Below, piece by piece: positions 8,904 through 17,574 of a DNA stretch of 64,000 nucleotides. Each line of letters starts with the position of its first letter. The first letter of the stretch is position 1. Location of the stretch: assembly GCA_964521285.1 (NCBI GenBank), contig CAZFQS010000016.1, positions 1 through 64,000 on the forward strand, given 5' to 3'. Origin of the DNA: G020354785 sp964521285. Lineage in GTDB: Bacteria; Bacteroidota; Bacteroidia; Bacteroidales; UBA10428. Both the position numbers and the translations under genes were made by a program. Below the pieces are notes generated by a model, which was given only the letters and a program-made list of their open reading frames with translations, had not been told where the DNA came from and did not search any database.

Positions 8904-11900
8904 TTATAATTCCTCGATACATTCCAAGATGGATCTTCTTATATCTAAATAATCAAATATCAGCATATTTAATGATTCTTTGTCCAGACTATAGAATTCC
9001 GTGTATGTTTTAGTCTTAAGTATTATTTTACCGCAAACAGCATTTGCAATAGCATTGGTATATATCATACTAAATTTATTGAAAACGATATTGTCATAAC
9101 CATCGGCAATTGCTTCAATTGAACCTTCTATTACTATAATAAGTGAATAGGTTTTTTCCTGCAAGTCAACAGTAATTTCTTTTTCTTTCTTAAATTTATT
9201 TAATTCAAGATACTTGGCAAATTCCAGCAAAACATACTCAGGAGTATTTGACAATTTAAAGCATTTACGCAAAAACTCAATACGATTAAATATCAGATAA
9301 GGAGAACCATTCTTTGCATTTTCAAGTGATGTTTTTATTTCGTTTACTATTCCTGGTTCAATTCTCGGATATATAGTATCCAAATAATTTTTGTCTATTT
9401 GGTTAATTACATAAGCAGCAGATTCTCTTATTAACTTACTTGGATGAAAAAGGTTTGATACAAGAATTTGATTAATATCCGGGTTTTTTAACTTTAACCA
9501 GCTAATTATTGCACAAGCTTTAGCATACAAAGATATAACATTATAATCTCTTGTTATAACCTCGGATATAATTTCATTCAGGGTTATATTTTCTGCCGGG
9601 AAAAAGTATCTAAGTTGCTTTACTCTTCCTTTAGCTGATAAATTTTCCAATACAGGAAATAAAACTTGTTTAATTTCTTCATTTACAATTTGGTCAAGCA
9701 TTTCAATAGCATAGCTAATGTCCCGGTCATTTCCATTATTAATCAGGTTTCTGATATTAGCGATAGCAGTTGAATTATATGCCAGGGATAACAAATGGAA
9801 GAGAACCCTGTAGTTATCAGCTAGTTCAGTATTTATAGCATTTCGTAAAAGAGGAAACTTTTTTGTGAGACCCATGGCCGATATTACAGATAGATTCCAT
9901 GACATAATGTTTAATAATCGTACAATGGCATTCAGTATTCTGTTTATATTGTTGGTAGTTGCCTGGAATCCCGACTCTCTAAGTGCAATTATTGCCTGCC
10001 GCGCTATAATTCTGTTCTGGTTTTCAAGTTTATTTAATAATAAGTCTATAGCTTTAGGGCTTCCTATTTTTCCATATATTTTTACAATTCTTGATAATAA
10101 TATATTGTCAGCATCTGGCAGGAGAAATACCTGTTCCAGCTGATCTAATGCATTATCGCCGATTCTTATCAGTGCCTCGAATGCATATGAATAAAATAAA
10201 GGAGAAGATAAATATCCAATCAGGATATGCGTATGTTCAGGATCTTTTATTCTTGTCATTGCCTTTACTGCAGCAAATTTAACTTCAGGCTCAAAATCTC
10301 TGGACAGGTTTACTAACAAACCACTTAGTCCTTTTCTTTTACCTGAAGCTCCAAGTATATCACAAGCCAGTATTCTATCGCTGATTTTCTTGGAATTAGA
10401 GAGCTTCTCAAGAGATGTAACTGATTTTCCTGCTAATAGTTTTTTTTCAAAAACTGCAACCATATTAGACCTGAGATTAACAGAAGCAGTATCATTATCA
10501 TCGATATTCAGTGCTTTAAGCCTGGGCAATGAGCTAAGCACCGATAAGTTATTTATTTTCCACAAAATATATTTTCGTACTTCAGATGAAGGGATGCTAA
10601 GTAAATCTATAAGATGGTTTTCAAATGATAGAGGTTGCGTACTTTCTGATATTGATAATGCATTTATAACCCTGCCTGCAATATCACTATTCAGGAGTCT
10701 ATGAAAATTAGTATCAACACTGGATAAATCACTTATTTTTGCTTTAACATTTGCCTTGAGTTTCTTAATACAATTCTTTAGAGCAGCCTGATATGCTTTA
10801 ATTAATTTTATAGCTATAAAAAACCATAGCAGAGAAAGTATTATAACTACATATAGTAATTGGTTGGGTTTATGAAAATTAAGTTGTATTAATCCAATCA
10901 GGAGAAGTCCGGCAAAAATCATACTGAATAGCCTGAAAGAACCCTCCAGGCGTGGAATTACAGCACGATGGAATCTTATATCCAGCGATTGAAATAAAAC
11001 TTTTAATGACGGAAGTTCAATAGTGTTTTTCATGGTCTCATAGCCAGCTTTAACAGCAGCGACAAGCAGGAAAAAGAAAGTGAATCTGAATACAGCCGTG
11101 GCATAGCCAATAAAAATATATGCTACCGTTGATATGATTAATAAAACTATCATACCGGCAGGTACAAGAAATATACTATAAGGGGAATCGTACGAATACA
11201 GAATTTTTCTTATGAGGAATCTGTCAACCCCATATATGAATATAAATAATGTTCCGACAAACAGTCCGAGAAATTTTGCAAATCCCACAATCATCGGATA
11301 ACTGTCCCGGACCATTGCTATAAAGTTATAATGTATTATCATTCCAATTAACGCGGAAAGAATAACAAAAAGTATAACTAAAAAAGTATATTTAGAATAA
11401 AAGAACTCATAGAATTTTGAACGTATAGGAGCAAATTTTCTGGACTGTTGCAGGAATGTTTTTGAATATTTATGAATTGGATTAATTAAAAACTGCAAAA
11501 AAAGCGCAATGAAAATACTAATAGCACTACCTAAAATTATTAATTCAAGATTCCATGATTTGAAAAGGAAAAGGATAATACCCCAGCTTCCCAGCACCAT
11601 TCCACCGATATGGGCCAGTTTTATATATGGTAATATCCTTTTATTCTGGCCGCTGATATAAATACTGTTTATTGAGTGCCAAAAGCTTAATAATACAATA
11701 ATATTAATCGGAAACATAAGTGTAAACTGTATCATAAGGGGGTATCCGAAGGCACTGAGCTTAATTAATTCATAAAATTCAGCATAATAGAATATAAAGA
11801 TTGTAGTAATTCCAATTATTAAATAATTAAATACGGTAAAAAGTCTGAATGAAACCCGGCTTGAAAAAAAGGTGTAAAATGACATTATTATTACTCCAAA

Positions 11901-12086
11901 TAATCCTGATACTATAAATGCCATTGGAATTTGATCAGTTTGAAAGGTGTCCAGAAATATAGCATGTGATCCAATATCAAATGAAGCCAGGAATGTACCA
12001 ATACAGATAGCCTGTAAAGAAGTCAGAATTACCATTATTAGCTCTTTAGGCCTAATCTTTAATAATCTTAGTATATAATTAAACAT
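8904..12086 (-). CDS. Transporter-like membrane domain fused to HEAT repeats and a cyclic-nucleotide-binding-like domain
   Basis: The 1060-residue protein has about twelve hydrophobic helices in residues 1-430, in an arrangement like the NTT/ATP:ADP-antiporter-related or major-facilitator proteins (opening with RLLKIRPKELIMVILTSLQA). Residues about 480-900 are helical HEAT-like repeats (for example GLLVNLSRDFEPEVKFAAVK and DNALDQLEQVFLLPDADN). The last 140 residues look like a degenerate cyclic-nucleotide-binding fold (SLIIVIEGSIEAIADG). This three-part architecture is known in Bacteroidota, but its substrate is not. The gene is first in the minus-strand run leading into the TIR and STAND genes, 57 bases away, so it is probably their operon leader. 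The membrane part may no longer transport anything and could act as a sensor platform (inference). Confidence 0.75.
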   Translation of the reverse strand: MFNYILRLLKIRPKELIMVILTSLQAICIGTFLASFDIGSHAIFLDTFQTDQIPMAFIVSGLFGVIIMSFYTFFSSRVSFRLFTVFNYLIIGITTIFIFYYAEFYELIKLSAFGYPLMIQFTLMFPINIIVLLSFWHSINSIYISGQNKRILPYIKLAHIGGMVLGSWGIILFLFKSWNLELIILGSAISIFIALFLQFLINPIHKYSKTFLQQSRKFAPIRSKFYEFFYSKYTFLVILFVILSALIGMIIHYNFIAMVRDSYPMIVGFAKFLGLFVGTLFIFIYGVDRFLIRKILYSYDSPYSIFLVPAGMIVLLIISTVAYIFIGYATAVFRFTFFFLLVAAVKAGYETMKNTIELPSLKVLFQSLDIRFHRAVIPRLEGSFRLFSMIFAGLLLIGLIQLNFHKPNQLLYVVIILSLLWFFIAIKLIKAYQAALKNCIKKLKANVKAKISDLSSVDTNFHRLLNSDIAGRVINALSISESTQPLSFENHLIDLLSIPSSEVRKYILWKINNLSVLSSLPRLKALNIDDNDTASVNLRSNMVAVFEKKLLAGKSVTSLEKLSNSKKISDRILACDILGASGKRKGLSGLLVNLSRDFEPEVKFAAVKAMTRIKDPEHTHILIGYLSSPLFYSYAFEALIRIGDNALDQLEQVFLLPDADNILLSRIVKIYGKIGSPKAIDLLLNKLENQNRIIARQAIIALRESGFQATTNNINRILNAIVRLLNIMSWNLSVISAMGLTKKFPLLRNAINTELADNYRVLFHLLSLAYNSTAIANIRNLINNGNDRDISYAIEMLDQIVNEEIKQVLFPVLENLSAKGRVKQLRYFFPAENITLNEIISEVITRDYNVISLYAKACAIISWLKLKNPDINQILVSNLFHPSKLIRESAAYVINQIDKNYLDTIYPRIEPGIVNEIKTSLENAKNGSPYLIFNRIEFLRKCFKLSNTPEYVLLEFAKYLELNKFKKEKEITVDLQEKTYSLIIVIEGSIEAIADGYDNIVFNKFSMIYTNAIANAVCGKIILKTKTYTEFYSLDKESLNMLIFDYLDIRRSILECIEEL

Positions 12087-12548
12087 AGTGGTTATGGCTT
12101 CAACTTGACTTTTAAGTAAAAATATAAATATAACCAGTTAATAATCTATTCCTTAAAAGCGAGATAAAAATAAGAAATATATTGTGTAATTCAGTATTTC
12201 TTGTGTAAAGTATAAATGAGTTCGTGGAGCGAAATTAATAAATCGTGTAATTTTTTTTTATTGCAGGCCAAACTTAATGCAAATTTTTATGTTACATTTA
12301 GCCGGTTACTATAAATATTTATTGAATTATGTTTGGGCAAAAAGAAATTAAAGGTCAAAAATTTATATTGAAGAGGGGCAAAAAGTATTTCCGGTCTTGG
12401 CGTGTTAATTCTGTCAAATTATATTTTTAAAATGGTTGCAGCCTTATTGGATACGATCCCATTTTATATAGGAGTGAGGTTCTTGTCAAAGTATTTGAAT
12501 ATTAATCCCCTTCAGGAATATAGAAATAATAAACCTTAAGAGTCCCAG
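12087..12548. other. Intergenic region, 462 bases, upstream of the TIR-STAND operon
   Basis: This stretch must hold the promoter of the minus-strand operon, but I could not place a convincing TTTG/TAnnTTTG pair. A 33-codon ORF on the plus strand (12329-12430) would encode a very basic peptide. It has no visible homology or ribosome binding site and is probably chance. No tRNA fold or terminator stem was recognised. Confidence 0.5.
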
Positions 12549-13868
12549 TTATTTGACTGGTTTCAATGCTTCATATCCCAGGTGCTGGGCATAACTATCA
12601 AGTATTACCATTGCTGTAAAAGCTTCAACAACTGGCCAAACGCGGGCTACAATAGTGGGATCGCGACGAGTTACAGCAGCAAGTTTTTTATTTTCCAGAC
12701 TTACCTTGTCAATAGTTTGCTGGGGCTTTGCAATTGTTGGTGTCGGCTTTATGGTCACCCTGGCTATAATATCCTGTCCTGTAGTTAAACCGCCTGTTAT
12801 ACCTCCTGCATTGTTTGAGGAAAATGTCACTTTACCGTCTTTTACTCTCAGTGCATCATTGCACTGAGAACCTGTCATTCTTGCTGCTTCTGTTCCGCAT
12901 CCTATTTCGACTGCCTTAACAGTACCTATACTCATTAACCTGCCAAGTTCACCATCCAGTTTATTAAACACAGGTTCACCAACACCGGCAGGAACTCCGG
13001 TAACAACAACTTCAACAGTTCCTCCTGAGGAATCGCCTTCATTCATAATTCTTAATATTTCTTTATTCATTGCATCAGCAGCTTCAAGATCAGGGCAAAA
13101 AAGCTTTGGATTAATTCCGTATTTTTCTCTTATTTCTTCTTCATCAAATACTGGTTTTGGAATATCCGGGATTCTATCTTCCAGGCTGGCCAATATTGCT
13201 GTTTTCTCCAAAAAGTGCAAATTCTGGTTAAATTTTTCTGAGGCAAATAAATACTGATATATAGGGTCGTACTTTTTCCTTATCTCGCGATATGCCAGTG
13301 CCTTTTTTCTGATTTCTTCAACAGGCACAGTCTTCATCTTCACACCAGCTGCTTCTTTAACATAAGCTGTTACTTCTATTCCATGATCTTTCAGTATTCT
13401 TTTAGCTATGCAGCCTGCGGCTACAATAGATGATGTATACCGGCCGCTAAAAAAACCTGCTCCTATTGAATCGTCCCATTCTCCATACTTCTGATATGAT
13501 GCATAGGAGGCATGTCCGGGCCGGGGAGTACGATTAGTTACCTGGTACTGCTCTATATGCTCAAAATGCCTGTCAAGGTTAGGTATAAGGATTACAAAAG
13601 GTGTACCGTTAGTATATCCTTTATTTGAGAAGCCTGGCATCGTATCTGCTGCATTTATACCGCTGTAAATAATTGGCACATCCGGTTCCCTCCTGGGAGA
13701 AGTTAATTCTCCCTGACCAGGTTTCCTTAACATTAATTCAGTATATATTTCCTCTTCCTTAATATAGTATCCTGGCGGCACTCCCTGAATATTTATTGAC
13801 AGACCTTCCTGATAAGAACCACCGGCAACTGTTGTTTTAAAAAGAATTCCGTATGAACATCCTAACAT
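12549..13868 (-). CDS. aroC: Divergent chorismate synthase-like protein
   Basis: Chorismate synthase turns 5-enolpyruvylshikimate-3-phosphate into chorismate using reduced FMN. This 439-residue protein follows the family frame: INIQGVPPGY, RKPGQGELTSPRREPDVP, IIYSG, TNGTPFVILIPN, RPGHASYASYQKYG, VVVTGVPAGVGEPVFNKLD and GITGGLTTGQDI. It is longer than the usual 350-370 residues. It also lacks two signatures: the GDSHG-like start is replaced by TTVAGGSYQEG, and the RGGGRSSAR segment is replaced by SIGAGFFSGRYT. It therefore belongs to a remote branch of the family. It lies 49 bases after aroA on the same strand, which strongly supports the shikimate role. A different but related reaction cannot be excluded. 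Confidence 0.8.
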   Translation of the reverse strand: MLGCSYGILFKTTVAGGSYQEGLSINIQGVPPGYYIKEEEIYTELMLRKPGQGELTSPRREPDVPIIYSGINAADTMPGFSNKGYTNGTPFVILIPNLDRHFEHIEQYQVTNRTPRPGHASYASYQKYGEWDDSIGAGFFSGRYTSSIVAAGCIAKRILKDHGIEVTAYVKEAAGVKMKTVPVEEIRKKALAYREIRKKYDPIYQYLFASEKFNQNLHFLEKTAILASLEDRIPDIPKPVFDEEEIREKYGINPKLFCPDLEAADAMNKEILRIMNEGDSSGGTVEVVVTGVPAGVGEPVFNKLDGELGRLMSIGTVKAVEIGCGTEAARMTGSQCNDALRVKDGKVTFSSNNAGGITGGLTTGQDIIARVTIKPTPTIAKPQQTIDKVSLENKKLAAVTRRDPTIVARVWPVVEAFTAMVILDSYAQHLGYEALKPVK

Positions 13869-13917
13869 GGCTATTATTTTTTTGGTTAATTAATCCTGTT
13901 TAATTATATCTTAATAA

Positions 13918-15180
13918 TTAGTTTATTAGTTCAATATTTGCGCCTATTTTTTTCATATCTTCAATAAAGGAAGGATAAGTGATATTAACTGATTCAGCGC
14001 TATCTACAATTGTTTCACCTTCTGATGCCATTCCTGCAATAGTGAGGGCCATAACCATGCGATGGTCGTTATAGCCGCATACACTTGTTCCAGCCAGCTC
14101 ACTTTGCCTGATAATCAGTCCATCCTCCAGCTCTTCTACTTCTGCTTTCATTTTTCTCAGTTCAGTTGCCATGCAACTTATCCTGTCACACTCCTTTAAC
14201 CGGGCCTGGGCAACATTGAGCAAACTTGTTTTTCCTTCAGCAAAACAACCTGCCACGGCGAGAGCCGGAAGAGCATCAGGCGTTGCATTCATATCGATTT
14301 CAATTCCTCTCAGTTTTTTACCCCTGACTAAAATTCCTTCACTGGTATGTTTTATTTGAGCGCCCATCTTTTCAATAAATTTAAACACTTCTTTGTCTCC
14401 CTGATGATCAGAAAAATCCAGCCCTTTTATTAATAGCTCTGAACCAGTAATAGCAGCAGCACATAGAGAAAAGGTTGCGGAAGAAAAATCTGCGGGAACA
14501 GGCAGGTCAAAGGCTTTATATTTCTGCCTGCCATATATTTTAAACCAGTCAAGAGCCTTATTTTCAAAATGTATGGATTGTTTTCTCAGCCAGTCCATTG
14601 TTATTTTAAGATATGGCCTTTCATGAAGATTTTCAACATATATTTCCGTATTGCCCTTAGCTAAAGGGCAGGCAATTAGCAAAGCTGTAACAAATTGTGA
14701 ACTTATACCATTTACTGAAGTCATTCCTCCTTTCAGCGGGCCTTTAATAACAAAGGGGCATTTGCCTCCAGTTGAATCAACTTCTGTGCCAAGGTTTTCC
14801 AGTGCAGATAATAAATGAATCATAGGCCTTTCCCTGATTGATTCATCTCCATCGAAAGTAACCGGGTGTGATGCCAATGCTGCCAATGCAGTTAAAATAC
14901 GCAAAGTAGTACCTGAGTTTCCAACATCAATCTTATTGCAGTCAGGTTTTATTAATCCCTGAATACCGGTTATAATCAAATTGTTATTCTGATCAACGGT
15001 TGCCCCGAATTCTTTTATGCCATTAATACATGAAATTGTATCTGAAGAGATTAAGGGATTTCGCAGTACAGATTTTCCTTCGGCCATACCAGCGATAGCC
15101 ACAGCACGAATAGTATGTGATTTAGATGCAGGAATTAATATTTCTCCTGCCAACCTGGATTTTATTGATTTAAGTTTCAA
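13918..15180 (-). CDS. aroA: 3-phosphoshikimate 1-carboxyvinyltransferase (EPSP synthase)
   Basis: This enzyme joins phosphoenolpyruvate to shikimate-3-phosphate in aromatic amino-acid synthesis. The 420-residue length is normal. Family motifs are all present: the N-terminal ILIPASKSHTIRAVAIAG, the phosphoenolpyruvate-binding VGNSGTTLRI, DGDESIRERPM, NGISSQFVTALL, DFSSATFSLCAAA, the loop ARLKECDRI, and YNDHRMVMALTIAG near the end. The start is supported by the immediate MKLKSIKSRLAGEI strand, as in other members. It leads the aroA-aroC pair, with its stop 49 bases before aroC. It is separated from dapF by 137 bases, which leaves room for its own promoter. The protein is cytoplasmic. Confidence 0.97.
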   Translation of the reverse strand: MKLKSIKSRLAGEILIPASKSHTIRAVAIAGMAEGKSVLRNPLISSDTISCINGIKEFGATVDQNNNLIITGIQGLIKPDCNKIDVGNSGTTLRILTALAALASHPVTFDGDESIRERPMIHLLSALENLGTEVDSTGGKCPFVIKGPLKGGMTSVNGISSQFVTALLIACPLAKGNTEIYVENLHERPYLKITMDWLRKQSIHFENKALDWFKIYGRQKYKAFDLPVPADFSSATFSLCAAAITGSELLIKGLDFSDHQGDKEVFKFIEKMGAQIKHTSEGILVRGKKLRGIEIDMNATPDALPALAVAGCFAEGKTSLLNVAQARLKECDRISCMATELRKMKAEVEELEDGLIIRQSELAGTSVCGYNDHRMVMALTIAGMASEGETIVDSAESVNITYPSFIEDMKKIGANIELIN

Positions 15181-15317
15181 TTTATATTTTTAGCTGAATA
15201 AATTCTGGGCGAAAATAATGAATCAATGAATGTATTACAAATAATTTAAAAATACTATGTTGAAGTATTATTATGAATATTAGCGAAATGTCTTTTAATT
15301 TTAATTATTATCACGGG

Positions 15318-16196
15318 TTATTCTCCTGATTTGAGTTCCAAATCATTTATCAGCTCAGCGGACAGTATACCGCTTGCAATTTCCCTCACCTCCCCGGTCA
15401 TTCGTATATTCCAGTTTTTATCAATTTCAATCGTCAGTAATCCCCCCAGCATTTTAACAATAAGATGCCTGTCTGCAAACCCGCGTTTTACCAGTACACT
15501 GGCAACGGCGCATGAAGAGCTGCCTGAGGCAAGTGTATGGCCCGCACCTCTTTCCCATATCAATATTTCAACAAGATTCTCAGATATTATTTTTACAAAT
15601 TGTACATTTATCCGATTTGGGAAAAGACTATGATTTTCCAGCAAGGGCCCGTATTTTTTAATTTCGTCTATATCTAATTTATCCTTTATAATAACACAAT
15701 GAGGATTTCCTACTGATACACAATTTACCTCATATTTTTTGTCCCCTGCAGTTATTTTGCGGGCGAGGAATTCTCCCTCATCAGAATCTACCGGTATTTG
15801 TCTGCTTTCAAAAATAGCCTTGCCCATATCAATCCTGATTGTTTTGGCCCTCCCGTTTTCTTCTTCTACAATTTCTGCATTAACAATGCCCCCAGGTGTT
15901 TCAACTGAAAAATTTTCACTTTTTGTAAACTTAAAGTCGTATAAGAATTTGCAGAAAATCCTTAATCCGTTACCGCTTTTCTCTGCTTCTGAACCGTCGG
16001 GGTTATATATTTTTAAGCCGAAATCTGCTTTATCAGATAATACTTTAAGTAAGATGCCGTCAGTCCCGATACCGAAATTAACATTACAGATGCGCTTTAT
16101 AGCATTACCAGTAATATTGAAATCAATGTTTTCACTATCAAGGACAATGTATTCATTCCCCAGTCCGTGAGATTTTACAAAGAAATTTTTTTCCAT
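15318..16196 (-). CDS. dapF: Diaminopimelate epimerase family protein lacking both catalytic cysteines
   Basis: DapF converts LL- to meso-diaminopimelate with two active-site cysteines, one in the CGNG motif and one in the ACGTGA motif. The 292-residue product keeps the family frame (GLGNEYIVLD, FGIGTDGILL, YNPDGSEAE, SVGNPHCVII, ERGAGHTLA). Its two key positions read KSGNG (Ser74) and LASGSSS (Ser224). I checked both in the DNA: AGC and TCA codons, with no frameshift. A nearby Cys229 is present but sits five residues past the second site. The gene is 62 bases after lysA, which suits a lysine/peptidoglycan role. Serine cannot easily replace the thiol pair in this mechanism, so the protein may act on another amino acid, use another mechanism or be inactive. 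The family call is sure and the reaction is not. Confidence 0.85.
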   Translation of the reverse strand: MEKNFFVKSHGLGNEYIVLDSENIDFNITGNAIKRICNVNFGIGTDGILLKVLSDKADFGLKIYNPDGSEAEKSGNGLRIFCKFLYDFKFTKSENFSVETPGGIVNAEIVEEENGRAKTIRIDMGKAIFESRQIPVDSDEGEFLARKITAGDKKYEVNCVSVGNPHCVIIKDKLDIDEIKKYGPLLENHSLFPNRINVQFVKIISENLVEILIWERGAGHTLASGSSSCAVASVLVKRGFADRHLIVKMLGGLLTIEIDKNWNIRMTGEVREIASGILSAELINDLELKSGE

Positions 16197-16258
16197 ATTG
16201 TAATGTTATTTACCGGATATAACTGATAAAACAAAGTTCTTTTCGAGGATTTATAAAA

Positions 16259-17512
16259 CTAAATAAAATTTTCAACTAAATCCTCAAATGTTTCGTTTTT
16301 CCTTATAAGCCTGTCATTGCCATTTTTATCAATCATTACCTCTGCCGGCCTTAAACGGTTATTATAGTTAGAACTCATTGAATAAGCATAAGCTCCTGAA
16401 TCTAAAATACCAATAATATCATTTTCAAATATTTCAGGAAGAGTCCTGTCTTTAGCAATTATATCTCCGGTTTCACACATGTTTCCAACAATCCATACAT
16501 TTTCAGTTTTTGCTGATTGCGCAGCATTATTCCTGTAAATTTCAATATCGTGATGTGAATCATAAATCATTGGCCGGGGAATGACATTGAATCCGATATC
16601 AGTACCTATATATTTTAAATTATAGTTTAGCTTTATTGCAGTAACGCTGCCAAGTAAAATAGCGGATTCAGCAACAATATATCTTCCGGGCTCAATAATA
16701 AATGTTACCTGCCTGCCGTATTTTTCAGTCCAGTTATTTATGATTTGGCCCAGTTTTTCACCTAGTTTCCGAAGGTCTAACCGCGGCTCATGGTTTTGCT
16801 TATTATAAGGAATACCAAACCCTCCTCCAAAATCAATGAATTTTATATTTTCAAACTGCCCGGCAATATCTAACATTATTTCAGCACTTTTTAAGTATGG
16901 CCCGGAGTCCATAAAAAGGGAACCGATATGCTGATTTATTCCTGTAAGTGCTAAATTGTACCTGTCAAGTACCTCTTTTACATCATCTATAAACTTAATA
17001 TCAATACCAAATTTTGTGCTCACTCCGCCTGTTATAACCTTTTTATGATGCCCGGCTCCTATTCCAGGATTGATCCTTATAGCCACTTGACCACCGGGAT
17101 TTAACCTTCCGAATAATTCTAACTGAGATAAAGAGTCAACACTTATTTTAACTCCTGACTTGATGGCATAAGATAATTCTTCAGCAGATACATTATTGCA
17201 GACATAAAGAATTTGTTCAGGGCTGAAGCCTGCCTTCAGGTTAACAAATATTTCACCTGAAGACACAGCATCAACTAATAATCCTTCATTTTTTACAATT
17301 TTTAATATCTCAATATTGCTGTTTGCCTTTGGTGAATATATAACAGTAAAGTCAGGATAGTCTATAAGGCCTTTTAATTCATTACATTTGCTTCTTATAA
17401 CAGATTCATTATATACATATAGGGGACTGCCGTATTTTCCAATAAGCTCAAAAGGGTTTTTATTACCATAGAAATTCAGTTTCTTGCTTATTGCCGCATG
17501 GATGTAATTCAT
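16259..17512 (-). CDS. lysA: Diaminopimelate decarboxylase
   Basis: LysA removes CO2 from meso-diaminopimelate to give lysine, using pyridoxal phosphate. The 417-residue protein has the fold-III PLP lysine in YSPKANSN (Lys62), RINPGIGAGHH, TKFGID, INQHIGS, FIDFGGGFGIPY, the phosphate-binding FIIEPGRYIV, the cross-subunit CETGDIIAKD and the late tyrosine motif DSGAYAYSMSSNYN. All the main active-site elements are there. It is transcribed away from dapL, with only 62 bases between the two start codons, so they share a divergent control region. It is followed 62 bases later by dapF. It is a cytoplasmic dimer by family. Confidence 0.96.
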   Translation of the reverse strand: MNYIHAAISKKLNFYGNKNPFELIGKYGSPLYVYNESVIRSKCNELKGLIDYPDFTVIYSPKANSNIEILKIVKNEGLLVDAVSSGEIFVNLKAGFSPEQILYVCNNVSAEELSYAIKSGVKISVDSLSQLELFGRLNPGGQVAIRINPGIGAGHHKKVITGGVSTKFGIDIKFIDDVKEVLDRYNLALTGINQHIGSLFMDSGPYLKSAEIMLDIAGQFENIKFIDFGGGFGIPYNKQNHEPRLDLRKLGEKLGQIINNWTEKYGRQVTFIIEPGRYIVAESAILLGSVTAIKLNYNLKYIGTDIGFNVIPRPMIYDSHHDIEIYRNNAAQSAKTENVWIVGNMCETGDIIAKDRTLPEIFENDIIGILDSGAYAYSMSSNYNNRLRPAEVMIDKNGNDRLIRKNETFEDLVENFI

Positions 17513-17574
17513 GTTTCCTTCTCAATTATTTTAAATTTGTTGAGTATATTTACTCCCGTTTTAAAATCAGAATT

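Noticed and set aside
12329..12430. 33-codon plus-strand ORF encoding a basic peptide
   Set aside because: No ribosome binding site, no promoter and no recognisable motif. It is short enough to arise by chance.
17491..17574. N-terminal extension of dapL
   Set aside because: It would overlap lysA and is not needed. The ATG at 17575 gives the standard DapL length.
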